A stretch of DNA of 64,000 bases, taken from the NCBI RefSeq assembly GCF_013131805.1, contig NZ_JABJRC010000007.1, positions 372,001-436,000 of the forward strand. Reading direction: 5' to 3'. This DNA is from Kribbella sandramycini. Lineage in GTDB: Bacteria; Actinomycetota; Actinomycetes; Propionibacteriales; Kribbellaceae. Of this stretch, positions 57,272-64,000 are shown one piece after another. The notes beneath the pieces are model-generated. The model saw only the letters and a program-made list of their open reading frames with translations, was not told the DNA's origin and did no database searches. Made by a program: the position numbers and the translations under genes. Numbering within the stretch: position 1 is the stretch's first letter; each line of letters starts with the position of its first letter.

Positions 57272-58835
57272 GGTCCCTGCGTACGCCGCTGGAGCGACGG
57301 GCTGCGGTCTCACGGCGGAACAGACGGCCGCCGAAGCGCAGGAACTCCACCTGGCTGTTGGAGCCGCGAACGAAGTTGGCACGGCCGATCAGGTCCGTAC
57401 CGTCCGGCAGGAACTGCTTGACGTAGTCATGCCGGTAGAAGCCCAGCTTCAGCGCGACCTCACCTTCGAACTTGGCGGCGAGCTGCCCCTTGTCGGCCAC
57501 CAGCTCGAAGCCGAACTCCTCGTACTGGCCGTTGATTCCGATGCTGCCGCTCACGTACGTCCCCTCGTACTGCGCGAGCCGGTGCGGCGCTATGTCTCGT
57601 ACGACGGCCCGCTGGTTGCTCACGCCCGCGAACTCGCGCAGCGCCCAGTCGTCGACACACAACTGGCTCACCAGGTCGGGACCACTCTCGGAGTTCGTCA
57701 GCACCGTGATGGCGAAGTCGCGCTTGGGCACGAGCAGGAAGCCGGAGTGGTGCCCGGTCCAGTCGCCGCCGTGCTGCACGACGATCGGGCCTTCCGCGGT
57801 CGGCCGCAGCATCCAGCCGATGCCTGCGCCGTTCAGCTCGACGAACAGCGTGCCGCCCGGGCCGGGGTTGGACTGCATCGCCAGACGGGACCTGTCCCGC
57901 AGCAGCTGCGGCAGTGCGCGGTGGCCGAGGTGATAGCGCGCGTAGCGCAGCTGGTCGCGCGCGCTGGAGATCAGACCGCCGAACGAGTTCAGCGTGCGCG
58001 GCATCTGGTCGTACGCCGGTACGGCCACCACCTTGCCGTCAACGAAGTCGTGCCCGGTGGCCACGCTCTGCCCGGCCAGCTCGCTGTAGAAGAAGCGGCT
58101 GTGGTCCAGTCCGAGCGGGTCGATGACCAGCTCGCGCGCAGCCGCTTCGTACGTCTTCCCGGTGACGACCTCGATGATCCGGCCGGCCACTCCGATCGCT
58201 GCGTTGTTGTACGAGAAGATCTTGCCCAGCGGCGTCACCTGCGGCAGGTCGGCGAGGCTGGCGACGTACTGGGCCAGTGCGTCGTCACCTGCGCCCTTGT
58301 CGGTGAAGTCGTCGCCCAGCCACCCGGCCGAGTGGTTCAGCAGCTGCCGGACGGTGACCCGCCCGCCAACGGACGGGTCGGCGGTCCGGAAGTCTGGCAG
58401 GTACCTGCGGACCGGGTGGTCGAGATTGATCTTGCCGCGCTCGACCAGCCGCATGATGGCCGTCGCCGTGAAGGTCTTCGACGTCGAGCCGACCCGGAAC
58501 GCCGTGTCCCCGGTCACCGGCGACGGGTTGTCGACATTCGTGACTCCGAAGCCGCGGACGTACTCCCGGCCGCGGTACCAGACGCCCAGCCCGACACCGG
58601 GGATCGCGGAGGCTGCCATCGCCGCCTCGACCTTGTCGAACAAGCGGCCGATCGCGGCCGGCTCGCGTCCGGACGCCGGCCGCGCGGCTCCGGTGGGCAA
58701 CGTCGTCGGCGCCGCCGTGGCCTGGGTGGCGGTCAGGGCGGCGACCGGCACCGCGGCGGCCGCCGCGGCGAGTACGGTCCGCCGGGACGGACCTGTGGAT
58801 CGAGCCGGACTATCGGGCTGCGAGTGAGCTGACAC
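57234..58835 (-). CDS. Tat-exported serine hydrolase, beta-lactamase/PBP family
   Basis: A 533-residue protein with a twin-arginine signal (SRRTVLAAAAAAVPVAALTATQATAA, residues 18-43). The catalytic domain has S-x-x-K in GSTSKTFTA, Y-x-N in IFSYNNAA and VQHGGDWTG as the third motif. The last ~130 residues (from YEGTYVSGSIG) form a lipocalin-like beta domain often seen in this family (EstB/LACTB-like). It could be a D-alanyl hydrolase, esterase or peptidase. GTG/ATG start region ends in a 76-bp gap with two palindromes before the divergent ArsR-like gene. It overlaps the convergent isomerase-family gene by 38 bp. Confidence 0.87.
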   Translation of the reverse strand: MSAHSQPDSPARSTGPSRRTVLAAAAAAVPVAALTATQATAAPTTLPTGAARPASGREPAAIGRLFDKVEAAMAASAIPGVGLGVWYRGREYVRGFGVTNVDNPSPVTGDTAFRVGSTSKTFTATAIMRLVERGKINLDHPVRRYLPDFRTADPSVGGRVTVRQLLNHSAGWLGDDFTDKGAGDDALAQYVASLADLPQVTPLGKIFSYNNAAIGVAGRIIEVVTGKTYEAAARELVIDPLGLDHSRFFYSELAGQSVATGHDFVDGKVVAVPAYDQMPRTLNSFGGLISSARDQLRYARYHLGHRALPQLLRDRSRLAMQSNPGPGGTLFVELNGAGIGWMLRPTAEGPIVVQHGGDWTGHHSGFLLVPKRDFAITVLTNSESGPDLVSQLCVDDWALREFAGVSNQRAVVRDIAPHRLAQYEGTYVSGSIGINGQYEEFGFELVADKGQLAAKFEGEVALKLGFYRHDYVKQFLPDGTDLIGRANFVRGSNSQVEFLRFGGRLFRRETAARRSSGVRRDLTKLPQLTRPVR

Positions 58836-58857
58836 GGCAGTCTCCTGGATCAGTAGG

Positions 58858-58874
58858 CTTTGATGCCACCAAAG
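58858..58874. promoter_or_regulatory. Inverted repeat, operator candidate 1
   Basis: CTTTG (58858-58862) and CAAAG (58870-58874) surround seven bases, 23 bp upstream of the hydrolase start. It lies in the A/T-richest spot of the area. Confidence 0.4.
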
Positions 58875-58880
58875 ATATTA

Positions 58881-58896
58881 TTTCCAGACTTGGAAA
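58881..58896. promoter_or_regulatory. Inverted repeat, operator candidate 2
   Basis: TTTCCA-GACT-TGGAAA is a perfect 6-4-6 palindrome 16 bp before the ArsR-like start, so it would cover its promoter or leader. Probable binding site of the regulator encoded next to it. Confidence 0.5.
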
Positions 58897-58911
58897 CAAT
58901 CGGGGTAGACC

Positions 58912-59445
58912 ATGACCGAACCCTCAACTCCGCTCGCCGACCTGCTGCTGCACCCGGTGCGCTGGCGGATCACTCAGCGCGCGCTCGGCCGCGAGGTGAC
59001 CACCACCGACCTCAAGGCGGAGCTGCCCGACATCCCCGTCACGACGCTCTACCGGCACGTGGCCGCGCTGATCGAGGGCGGCGTCCTGACGGTCGTCCGG
59101 GAACGGAAGATCCGCGGCACGACCGAGCGCACCCTCACCCTCGATCAGGCCACCGGCGGCCGGCTGAGCGACGCCGAGGCGCGCGCGATGAGCCCCGACC
59201 AGCATCGCCAGGCCTTCCTGTTGCTGCTGACCGCACTGGCGGCCGACTTCGACCGCATGCTCGCCCGCGGCGACCTCGCGGACCACATCCACCAGCTCAG
59301 CTACAGCCAGCTCGCCCTGTACGTCGACGACGACGATCTCACCGAACTGCGGAACCGGATTCTGGCCGCCTTCCGCCCCTATCTCGACGAACAGCCCGGC
59401 AAACAGCGCGTCACCTGGTCGCTGTTCTCACTCCCCGATACATAG
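58912..59445 (+). CDS. ArsR-like winged-helix transcriptional regulator
   Basis: A 177-residue regulator. The N-terminal wHTH covers residues 5-75 (ADLLLHPVRWRITQRALGREVTTTDLKAELPDIPVTTLYRHVAALIEGGVLTVVRERKIRGTTERTLTL). The C-terminal helical part (DQHRQAFLLLLTALAADFDRMLARGDLADHIHQLSYSQLALYV) may sense a ligand. No Cys metal site is present, so it is not a metal sensor. It is divergent from the Tat-exported hydrolase and 48 bp before an exporter gene, and likely controls one or both. Confidence 0.83.
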   Translation: MTEPSTPLADLLLHPVRWRITQRALGREVTTTDLKAELPDIPVTTLYRHVAALIEGGVLTVVRERKIRGTTERTLTLDQATGGRLSDAEARAMSPDQHRQAFLLLLTALAADFDRMLARGDLADHIHQLSYSQLALYVDDDDLTELRNRILAAFRPYLDEQPGKQRVTWSLFSLPDT

Positions 59446-59460
59446 GTCACTAGAAGATCG

Positions 59461-59483
59461 TCTGTTATCGAACTATCTGTTAT
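59461..59483 (+). promoter_or_regulatory. Direct repeat upstream of the DHA2 exporter gene
   Basis: TCTGTTAT occurs at 59461-59468 and again at 59476-59483, 15 bp apart. It lies directly before the exporter start and could be an activator or repressor site; the second copy contains an alternative ATG (59482). Confidence 0.4.
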
Positions 59484-59493
59484 GGTCACATCC

Positions 59494-60903
59494 ATGACGA
59501 CGACCGATGCGGTACCGGCGACCGGGCGGATGCAGGCCCTGGTCGTGTTGTGCGTGATGCAGCTGATGATCATCCTCGACGGGACCGTGGTGACGGTTGC
59601 GTTGCCGACGATGCAGCAGGAGCTGGGCTTCTCGGACGCCGGGCTGGCGTGGGTGATGAACTCGTACTTGATCGCCTTCGCCGGGCTGCTCCTGCTCGCC
59701 GGGCGGCTGGGTGACCTGGTCGGCGGCCGGCAGGTGTTCATCGCCGGGCTGGGTCTGTTCACCGCCGCGTCACTGCTGTGCGGGGTTGCCGGTAGCGCCG
59801 AGCTGCTGATCGCCGGGCGGTTTCTGCAGGGCGTAGGCGGCGCACTGGCCTCGGCAGTCATCCTCGGGATGATCGTCGGCCTCTTCCCGGCACCTGGAGA
59901 GCAGGCGCGGGCCATGGGCATCTACAGCTTCACCTCGGCCAGCGGCGCCTCGATCGGGCTCATCTTCGGCGGTGTGATCACTGAGACCGTCGGCTGGCAG
60001 TGGGCGTTCTTGATCAACGTGCCGATCGGTCTGGCCGCAGTCGGCTTCGCACTGCGCTTGCTGCGTCGTCAGCCCGGTCTCGGGCTCGGCAAGGGCGCCG
60101 ACGTCCTCGGAGCCGTGCTGGTCACCGCTGGGCTGTCTGTCGCGGTCTACACGATCGTTCAGCTCGCCGAGCCGCACACCAAGCTGCCACGCACGCTGGT
60201 GCTGACCGCGGTCGCCGTCGTGTTGCTGACGGCGTTCGTACTCCGCCAGGCCCGCGCGGCCAACCCCCTCTTGTCGCTACGCGTCTTCCGCAGCCGTCAG
60301 GTGACAGTCGCGAACGTGGTGGTCATGTTGCTGTTCGCCGCCGGTTTCGGCTTCCAGTTCACCACTGCGCTCTATCTGCAGCGGGTACTCGGCTACGACT
60401 CGCTGTCGACCGGCCTCGCCTTTCTACCAGCCCCAATCCTCAACGCGGTCATGTCGCTGTCGCTCGGGCCACGCCTGACTGTCCGGTTCGGTGCGCACCG
60501 CGTGCTGGTTGGCGGCATGGCTGCCTTCGCGCTGGCGCTGCTGTGGTTGAGCCAGGCCCCAGTGGACGGCACGTACGTCGTCAATGTCGCACCGGTGCTC
60601 GCAGTGATGGGCGCGGGGGTCGGTGTCGCCATTCCGGCCGCAATCATGCTCGCTATGTCCGAGGCGTCCGCCGGCGAGACCGGTCTGCTCTCCGGCGTCA
60701 CCAACACGGCACAGCAAGCCGGGGCCGCGGTCGGCACCGCAATACTGGCGACGCTGGCCGCGGCGACCACGTCCGATCGACTGTCGGCCGGCGCGGGTGA
60801 TCTGCCGGCGCTGCGCGACGGGTACGGCGTCGCGTGGATCTCGGCGGCCGGATTCGTTACGGCGGGCCTGCTGCTGACGGTGACGCTGCTCCGCCGGAGT
60901 TAG
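59494..60903 (+). CDS. DHA2-family (EmrB/QacA-like) MFS drug exporter
   Basis: A 14-TM exporter of 469 residues. DHA2 motif C-like LDGTVVTVALPTMQQELGFSDAGLAWVMNSYLIAFAGLLLLAGRLGDLVGGRQVF spans TM1-2 with motif A (GRLGDLVGGRQ). Motif GFILGMIVGLFP-like segment and GRFLQGVGGALASAVILGMI are also typical. Substrates of such proteins range from dyes to peptide antibiotics. I used the ATG at 59494 (MTTTDAVPATG); the ATG at 59482 overlaps the direct repeat. No clear Shine-Dalgarno sequence precedes it. Confidence 0.9.
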   Translation: MTTTDAVPATGRMQALVVLCVMQLMIILDGTVVTVALPTMQQELGFSDAGLAWVMNSYLIAFAGLLLLAGRLGDLVGGRQVFIAGLGLFTAASLLCGVAGSAELLIAGRFLQGVGGALASAVILGMIVGLFPAPGEQARAMGIYSFTSASGASIGLIFGGVITETVGWQWAFLINVPIGLAAVGFALRLLRRQPGLGLGKGADVLGAVLVTAGLSVAVYTIVQLAEPHTKLPRTLVLTAVAVVLLTAFVLRQARAANPLLSLRVFRSRQVTVANVVVMLLFAAGFGFQFTTALYLQRVLGYDSLSTGLAFLPAPILNAVMSLSLGPRLTVRFGAHRVLVGGMAAFALALLWLSQAPVDGTYVVNVAPVLAVMGAGVGVAIPAAIMLAMSEASAGETGLLSGVTNTAQQAGAAVGTAILATLAAATTSDRLSAGAGDLPALRDGYGVAWISAAGFVTAGLLLTVTLLRRS

Positions 60904-60913
60904 TCTGTCGGCC

Positions 60914-61534
60914 GTGAGTAGAACACGGAACCCGGACCGGCTGATCCTGTTCACCGACGCCGTCGTGGCGATCGCGATCACGCTGCTGATCCTGCCGCTG
61001 GTCGAGGTCGTCACCGAGTCCCGGGCCGAGGGGCTGACGGCGCTCGAGGTGATCACCGACCACAAGCCGCAGATCTTCTCGTTCCTGCTCAGCTTCGCCG
61101 TGATCGCGAACTTCTGGCTGGCGCATCATCGGGTCTTCGAGCACGTCCGCGCGTACAACCCGGTGATCCTGCGGGTGAACCTGCTGTGGCTGCTCGCGAT
61201 CGTCATCCTGCCGTTCCCGACCGAGATCGTCGGCGCCTACAAGGCCGACCAGTTCACCGCCGGCTTCTACGCCGGAGCGATCCTGTTGCTCAGCTCCTGT
61301 CAAACCGCACTCGCCTGGTTGATCAAAGGCCACCGCGAGCTCGAGAACCCGGAGGACCCGGTCAGCACGCGTGAGCTGCGAAACAGCATCGTGCTGACCG
61401 GGCTGACCCTGCTCGCCTTCCTGCTGGCGGCATTCGTGCCGGGTGTGACCTTCTACGCGTTGCTGCTGCTTCTGCTGTCACCCGTGCTGATGCGGGTGCT
61501 CGACCGAGTGAGCCCGGTCCAGAAGTCGCAGTGA
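60914..61534 (+). CDS. TMEM175-family potassium channel-like protein (DUF1211)
   Basis: A 206-residue membrane protein with six helices. The TM1 signature is RLILFTDAVVAIAITLLILPL, corresponding to the RxxxFSDAVxAIAITL motif of TMEM175, with Thr in place of Ser. TM1 of this family lines a K+ pore by layered hydrophobic residues rather than a TVGYG filter. GTG start 10 bp after the exporter stop, so the two may be co-transcribed. Bacterial members are tetrameric K+-leak-like channels. The 3' end overlaps the convergent esterase gene by 82 bp. Confidence 0.88.
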   Translation: MSRTRNPDRLILFTDAVVAIAITLLILPLVEVVTESRAEGLTALEVITDHKPQIFSFLLSFAVIANFWLAHHRVFEHVRAYNPVILRVNLLWLLAIVILPFPTEIVGAYKADQFTAGFYAGAILLLSSCQTALAWLIKGHRELENPEDPVSTRELRNSIVLTGLTLLAFLLAAFVPGVTFYALLLLLLSPVLMRVLDRVSPVQKSQ

Positions 61535-63033
61535 TGCTCCTGACTCAGGTCAACCGGCCGGATACCGGTCTGGTCGGTCGGAGCCAGTGAGAGGCCTTTC
61601 GGTGCGCTCGGCAACCACTGTGGGCGGCCGGGGCCGTTCGGATCACCAGTGCGGGCGAACGCCGTCCAGTAGTCGATCATCTGGTCGGACAGGCGTTGCT
61701 GCGTCGCCGTGAGCGGGAAGTCCAGACCACCGAGGCGGAACAGGTACGGCAACTCGACTGCGTGCGCTGCGCCCTGACCGGGCTGGCTGAGCGGCGAGTG
61801 CTGGTCGGCGAACTCGTACGCGTACACCGGCACCTTGCGCGCCGCCTGCCTGCTGCTGGCAACCTGAGTGCACGACCAGATCCGGTCCGTGGTGACTGCC
61901 GCCCAGGCAGCAGCCGGTGACTCGTACCGGTCGAGTGGGTACTCCCGCAGCACCTTCGCCGCCTGCTTGGCACCGACCATGTCGGTAACCAGCTTCGGGT
62001 AGTCCTTGATCTCCCCGAACGCTGCCAGCCACGGAGTCGCCTCATTCTGGTTGTTCCCCGAGATCATCGGCACCCGGTGGAACAGCCCGGCCCGTAACGC
62101 CTTCGCAGGACTCAACGGCAGTACGGCGCCGCCGTACCCGCTCTGAGTGAACTGCTTGGTCTCAGCAAGCAGTACGTCGGACTTCGTCGCGCGGAGGCAG
62201 TCAAGGGTGGATTGGCCGGGTTTGCAGGCCAGCTCAGGTCGCTTGGCGGCCGCCCACTCCTTACCGTCGGTCTCGACTTGCCGAACCGGATGCCAGAAGG
62301 AGTCGGCCGCCTGACCCGGGTACTGGCTGTTGGCCGGCCAGTCGAAGGCACACGAGCCGCTCTGCATGACCGCCTTGCTGAACAGGCCTGCCGAGGCCGG
62401 TGCGGTCAGTTGCGCGCAGACACTCATGCCACCGGCAGACTCCCCCGCGATCGTCACGTTGCGCGGGTCACCGCCGAAGGCGCGCGCATTGCGCTGCACC
62501 CAGCGCAGTGCGGCCTGCTGATCCTGCAGTCCGAAGGTGCCGGAACCAGGCAGGCCCGGGTAGCCGAAGAAGCCGTAGATGCCCAGCCGGTAGTTCACTG
62601 TGACCACGACGACGTCGCCGCGGCTGGCCAGCTTGGACGCCTCGTAGCTGTTACCGGCCCCCTCGAAGAAGCCGCCGCCGGGGAACCAGACGAACACTGC
62701 GCGGGGTTTGGCCGACTGCGCTGCCGGTGTGGTGACGTTGAGGTACAGACAGTCCTCGTCACTGGATCCCTTGGGCACTTCCGAGTTTGGTTGCTGTGGC
62801 CACGGGTTGCCGAGCTTCGACGCACGGACGCCGTCCCACGGCCGCACCGGCTGCGGAGCCTGCCACCGGAGATGTCCGACCGGCGGAGCGGCATACGGGA
62901 TGCCGTCGTAAACGCGGGCCTGGCCAACGGTTTTGGCCTGCACCTGACCGGCGTCCGTCTGTACGACGTCCGGGCGTGGGGCGCTTCCGGGGATCAGCAA
63001 CGGCAGTACTGCGAATGCTGTCAGGATCTTCAT
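61453..63033 (-). CDS. Secreted type-B carboxylesterase
   Basis: An alpha/beta-hydrolase of the carboxylesterase/lipase type B family, 526 residues, signal peptide MKILTAFAVLPLLIPGSA. Nucleophile elbow GESAGGMS, oxyanion GGGFFEGAG, type-B signatures EDCLYLNV and FGLQDQQAALRWVQRNARAFGGDP. The C-terminal His lies in AHAVELPYLF. The usual family end is HHCDFW; here 17 extra residues (TGLTRSSTRISTGD ...) follow. They are encoded opposite the end of the TMEM175 gene, suggesting loss of an earlier stop. I used the ATG at 63033; a TTG at 63039 would add two residues. Confidence 0.9.
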   Translation of the reverse strand: MKILTAFAVLPLLIPGSAPRPDVVQTDAGQVQAKTVGQARVYDGIPYAAPPVGHLRWQAPQPVRPWDGVRASKLGNPWPQQPNSEVPKGSSDEDCLYLNVTTPAAQSAKPRAVFVWFPGGGFFEGAGNSYEASKLASRGDVVVVTVNYRLGIYGFFGYPGLPGSGTFGLQDQQAALRWVQRNARAFGGDPRNVTIAGESAGGMSVCAQLTAPASAGLFSKAVMQSGSCAFDWPANSQYPGQAADSFWHPVRQVETDGKEWAAAKRPELACKPGQSTLDCLRATKSDVLLAETKQFTQSGYGGAVLPLSPAKALRAGLFHRVPMISGNNQNEATPWLAAFGEIKDYPKLVTDMVGAKQAAKVLREYPLDRYESPAAAWAAVTTDRIWSCTQVASSRQAARKVPVYAYEFADQHSPLSQPGQGAAHAVELPYLFRLGGLDFPLTATQQRLSDQMIDYWTAFARTGDPNGPGRPQWLPSAPKGLSLAPTDQTGIRPVDLSQEHHCDFWTGLTRSSTRISTGDSRSSSNA

Positions 63034-63103
63034 ACCCAACAGCCTCGGCCGGTCCGGTCCGCCACAGCTTCGGCCGGACGGTCAGGCCACCACCACCTTT
63101 GGT

Positions 63104-63859
63104 CTAACTACGACGCCGCAACAGGTAGGTGTCCATGATCCAGCCCTTGCGGTCGCGCGCCTCGGCCCGAGCCTTCTCGATCTCCGGTGCGACCTCACTG
63201 ACCGGCCCGGCGATCAGAAGCTCGTCCGGCGTCCCGAGGTAGGCGCCCCAATAGATGTCGGCATCCTGGTCGGTGTGTGCGCTGAAAGCGGTCTGCGCGT
63301 CCAGCATGACGACGACGTCGTCCACACCGTCCGGCCAGGCCTGAGCCAACCGGCGTCCGGTGGTGATCTGGACCGGGCGGCCGACCTGGTTCAGCGGGAT
63401 CCGATGCCGGGCGGCGAGCGTCGAGACGCTGCTGATGCCTGGAATGACCTCTACCGCGAAGGACTGCGCACCGCGGGCCAGGATGTCGTCGAGGATCGCC
63501 AGCGTGCTGTCGTAGAGCGACGGGTCGCCCCACACCAGGAAAGCGCCGACCTCGTCCGCACCGAGGTTCGCCGCGATCAGCTCCGCGCAAACGTCGGCCC
63601 GGCGCCGCCGCCAGTCATCGACCGCCTCGACGTACGCCGACGTCGTCCGGTCCCGCTCGGGGTCGCGGCCGACCACTACCCGATGCTGACCGCTGGCGTG
63701 CCGGCTCAGGATCTCCGTCCGCAGGTCGACCAGCTCCTGCTTGACGTCGCCTTTGTCGAGGACGAAGAACACATCTGCCCGGCCGAGCGCCTTGACGGCC
63801 TGCAGCGTGACCTGGTCCGGATCACCGGCCCCGATCCCGATCACCACGATCTCCCGCAT
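63104..63859 (-). CDS. cobF: Precorrin-6A synthase (deacetylating)
   Basis: SAM-dependent C1-methyltransferase of the aerobic cobalamin route, converting precorrin-5 to precorrin-6A with loss of acetate. 251 residues. N-terminal GIGAGDPDQVTLQAVKAL is the SAM-pocket loop of tetrapyrrole methylases; FLVWGDPSLYDS is the second glycine-containing loop, and EVIPGISSVSTLAA and PVQITTGRRL are family-typical. The ending GWIMDTYLLRRRS fits CobF. No other cob gene is in the window. ATG 63859, no riboswitch seen upstream. Confidence 0.92.
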   Translation of the reverse strand: MREIVVIGIGAGDPDQVTLQAVKALGRADVFFVLDKGDVKQELVDLRTEILSRHASGQHRVVVGRDPERDRTTSAYVEAVDDWRRRRADVCAELIAANLGADEVGAFLVWGDPSLYDSTLAILDDILARGAQSFAVEVIPGISSVSTLAARHRIPLNQVGRPVQITTGRRLAQAWPDGVDDVVVMLDAQTAFSAHTDQDADIYWGAYLGTPDELLIAGPVSEVAPEIEKARAEARDRKGWIMDTYLLRRRS

Positions 63860-63890
63860 GCGCGGCAGCCTATGTCACCGGGCCGCGGAG

Positions 63891-64000
63891 TCAGCCGGCC
63901 CGCTGCCGCCCACGGCGTACGGGCTGCGCCTCGACCGGCGTGGCCAGGTGGCCGTCGACGAGCGTCTCGAGCGCGGCCACGAACGGGCCTTGCTGGTCTG
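63891..64000 (-). CDS. 3' end of an unidentified gene, cut by the window edge
   Basis: The minus-strand frame ending at TGA (63891-63893) reads QQGPFVAALETLVDGHLATP, then VEAQPVRRGRQRAG. Third-position GC and lack of stops suggest real coding sequence, but 36 residues are too few to name a family. It lies 31 bp upstream of cobF on the same strand, so it may be an operon partner. Confidence 0.5.
   Translation of the reverse strand, partial: DQQGPFVAALETLVDGHLATPVEAQPVRRGRQRAG

Noticed and set aside
63860..63890. Cobalamin riboswitch upstream of cobF
   Set aside because: The gap to the preceding gene is only 31 bp and no B12-box-like sequence is present; none was noticed upstream of the other B12-related genes either.

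Overview
The window is 64 kb of a high-GC (about 70 % by eye) actinobacterial chromosome with dense, mostly single-function genes, many GTG starts and 4-base ATGA/GTGA gene overlaps. Gene order argS-lysA-hom-thrC-thrB-rho-rpmE-prfA-prmC-sua5-wecA-atpI-atpBEFHAGDC is the conserved actinobacterial block also known from Mycobacterium tuberculosis. The gene content (mycothiol-type DinB proteins, MurA with Asp instead of Cys, secreted RICIN proteins, large S8 protease) fits a soil member of the Propionibacteriales, most likely Kribbella or a close relative; the genus is an inference from style and synteny, not a proof.

Layout. 1-16 kb: a 5'-truncated S8 protease, SppA, a PduO-type cobalamin adenosyltransferase, MurA, a divergent TetR/MFS pair with a clear tandem operator, FabV, a phosphotransferase, a Ski2-like helicase, a THUMP methyltransferase, an ATP-grasp protein and a DUF2550 protein. 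16-24 kb: the complete F1Fo ATP synthase operon on the minus strand, with two small membrane proteins and a probable promoter upstream and a strong hairpin downstream. 24-31.5 kb: wecA-like, sua5, then two genes (an adenosine-deaminase-family enzyme and a RICIN metalloprotease) that interrupt the conserved block, then prmC, prfA. 31.5-40.6 kb: rpmE, rho, and the threonine/lysine/arginyl-tRNA operon. 40.6-45.9 kb: three small envelope proteins, tRNA-Arg(CCG) followed by a duplicated terminator unit, a NarL-type two-component pair and a membrane-anchored serine hydrolase.

45.9-53.6 kb is the most interesting part. A MerR protein with the cobalamin-binding residues of the CarH/LitR photoreceptors heads a four-gene operon (NmrA-like/DUF2867, SRPBCC, SDR) and faces a divergent three-gene operon (flavin amine oxidase-like protein, DUF1365, cyclopropane-fatty-acid synthase family). 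The 95 bp between them carries two clusters of 11-bp-phased TNNACA boxes overlapping a good -35/-10, which is how CarH operators look. I read it as a light- and B12-controlled membrane-lipid-modifying system. A PduO-type adenosyltransferase (which makes AdoCbl) and CobF (B12 synthesis) lie in the same window.

53.6-64 kb: an MBL-fold hydrolase, glucose-6-phosphate dehydrogenase, a DGPF/YCII protein translationally coupled to an ECF42-type sigma factor, a mycothiol-dependent-isomerase-family protein, a Tat-exported beta-lactamase-family protein divergent from an ArsR-like regulator, a DHA2 exporter, a TMEM175-type channel, a secreted carboxylesterase, CobF and the 3' end of an unidentified gene. 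No insertion sequence, prophage or CRISPR array was seen.
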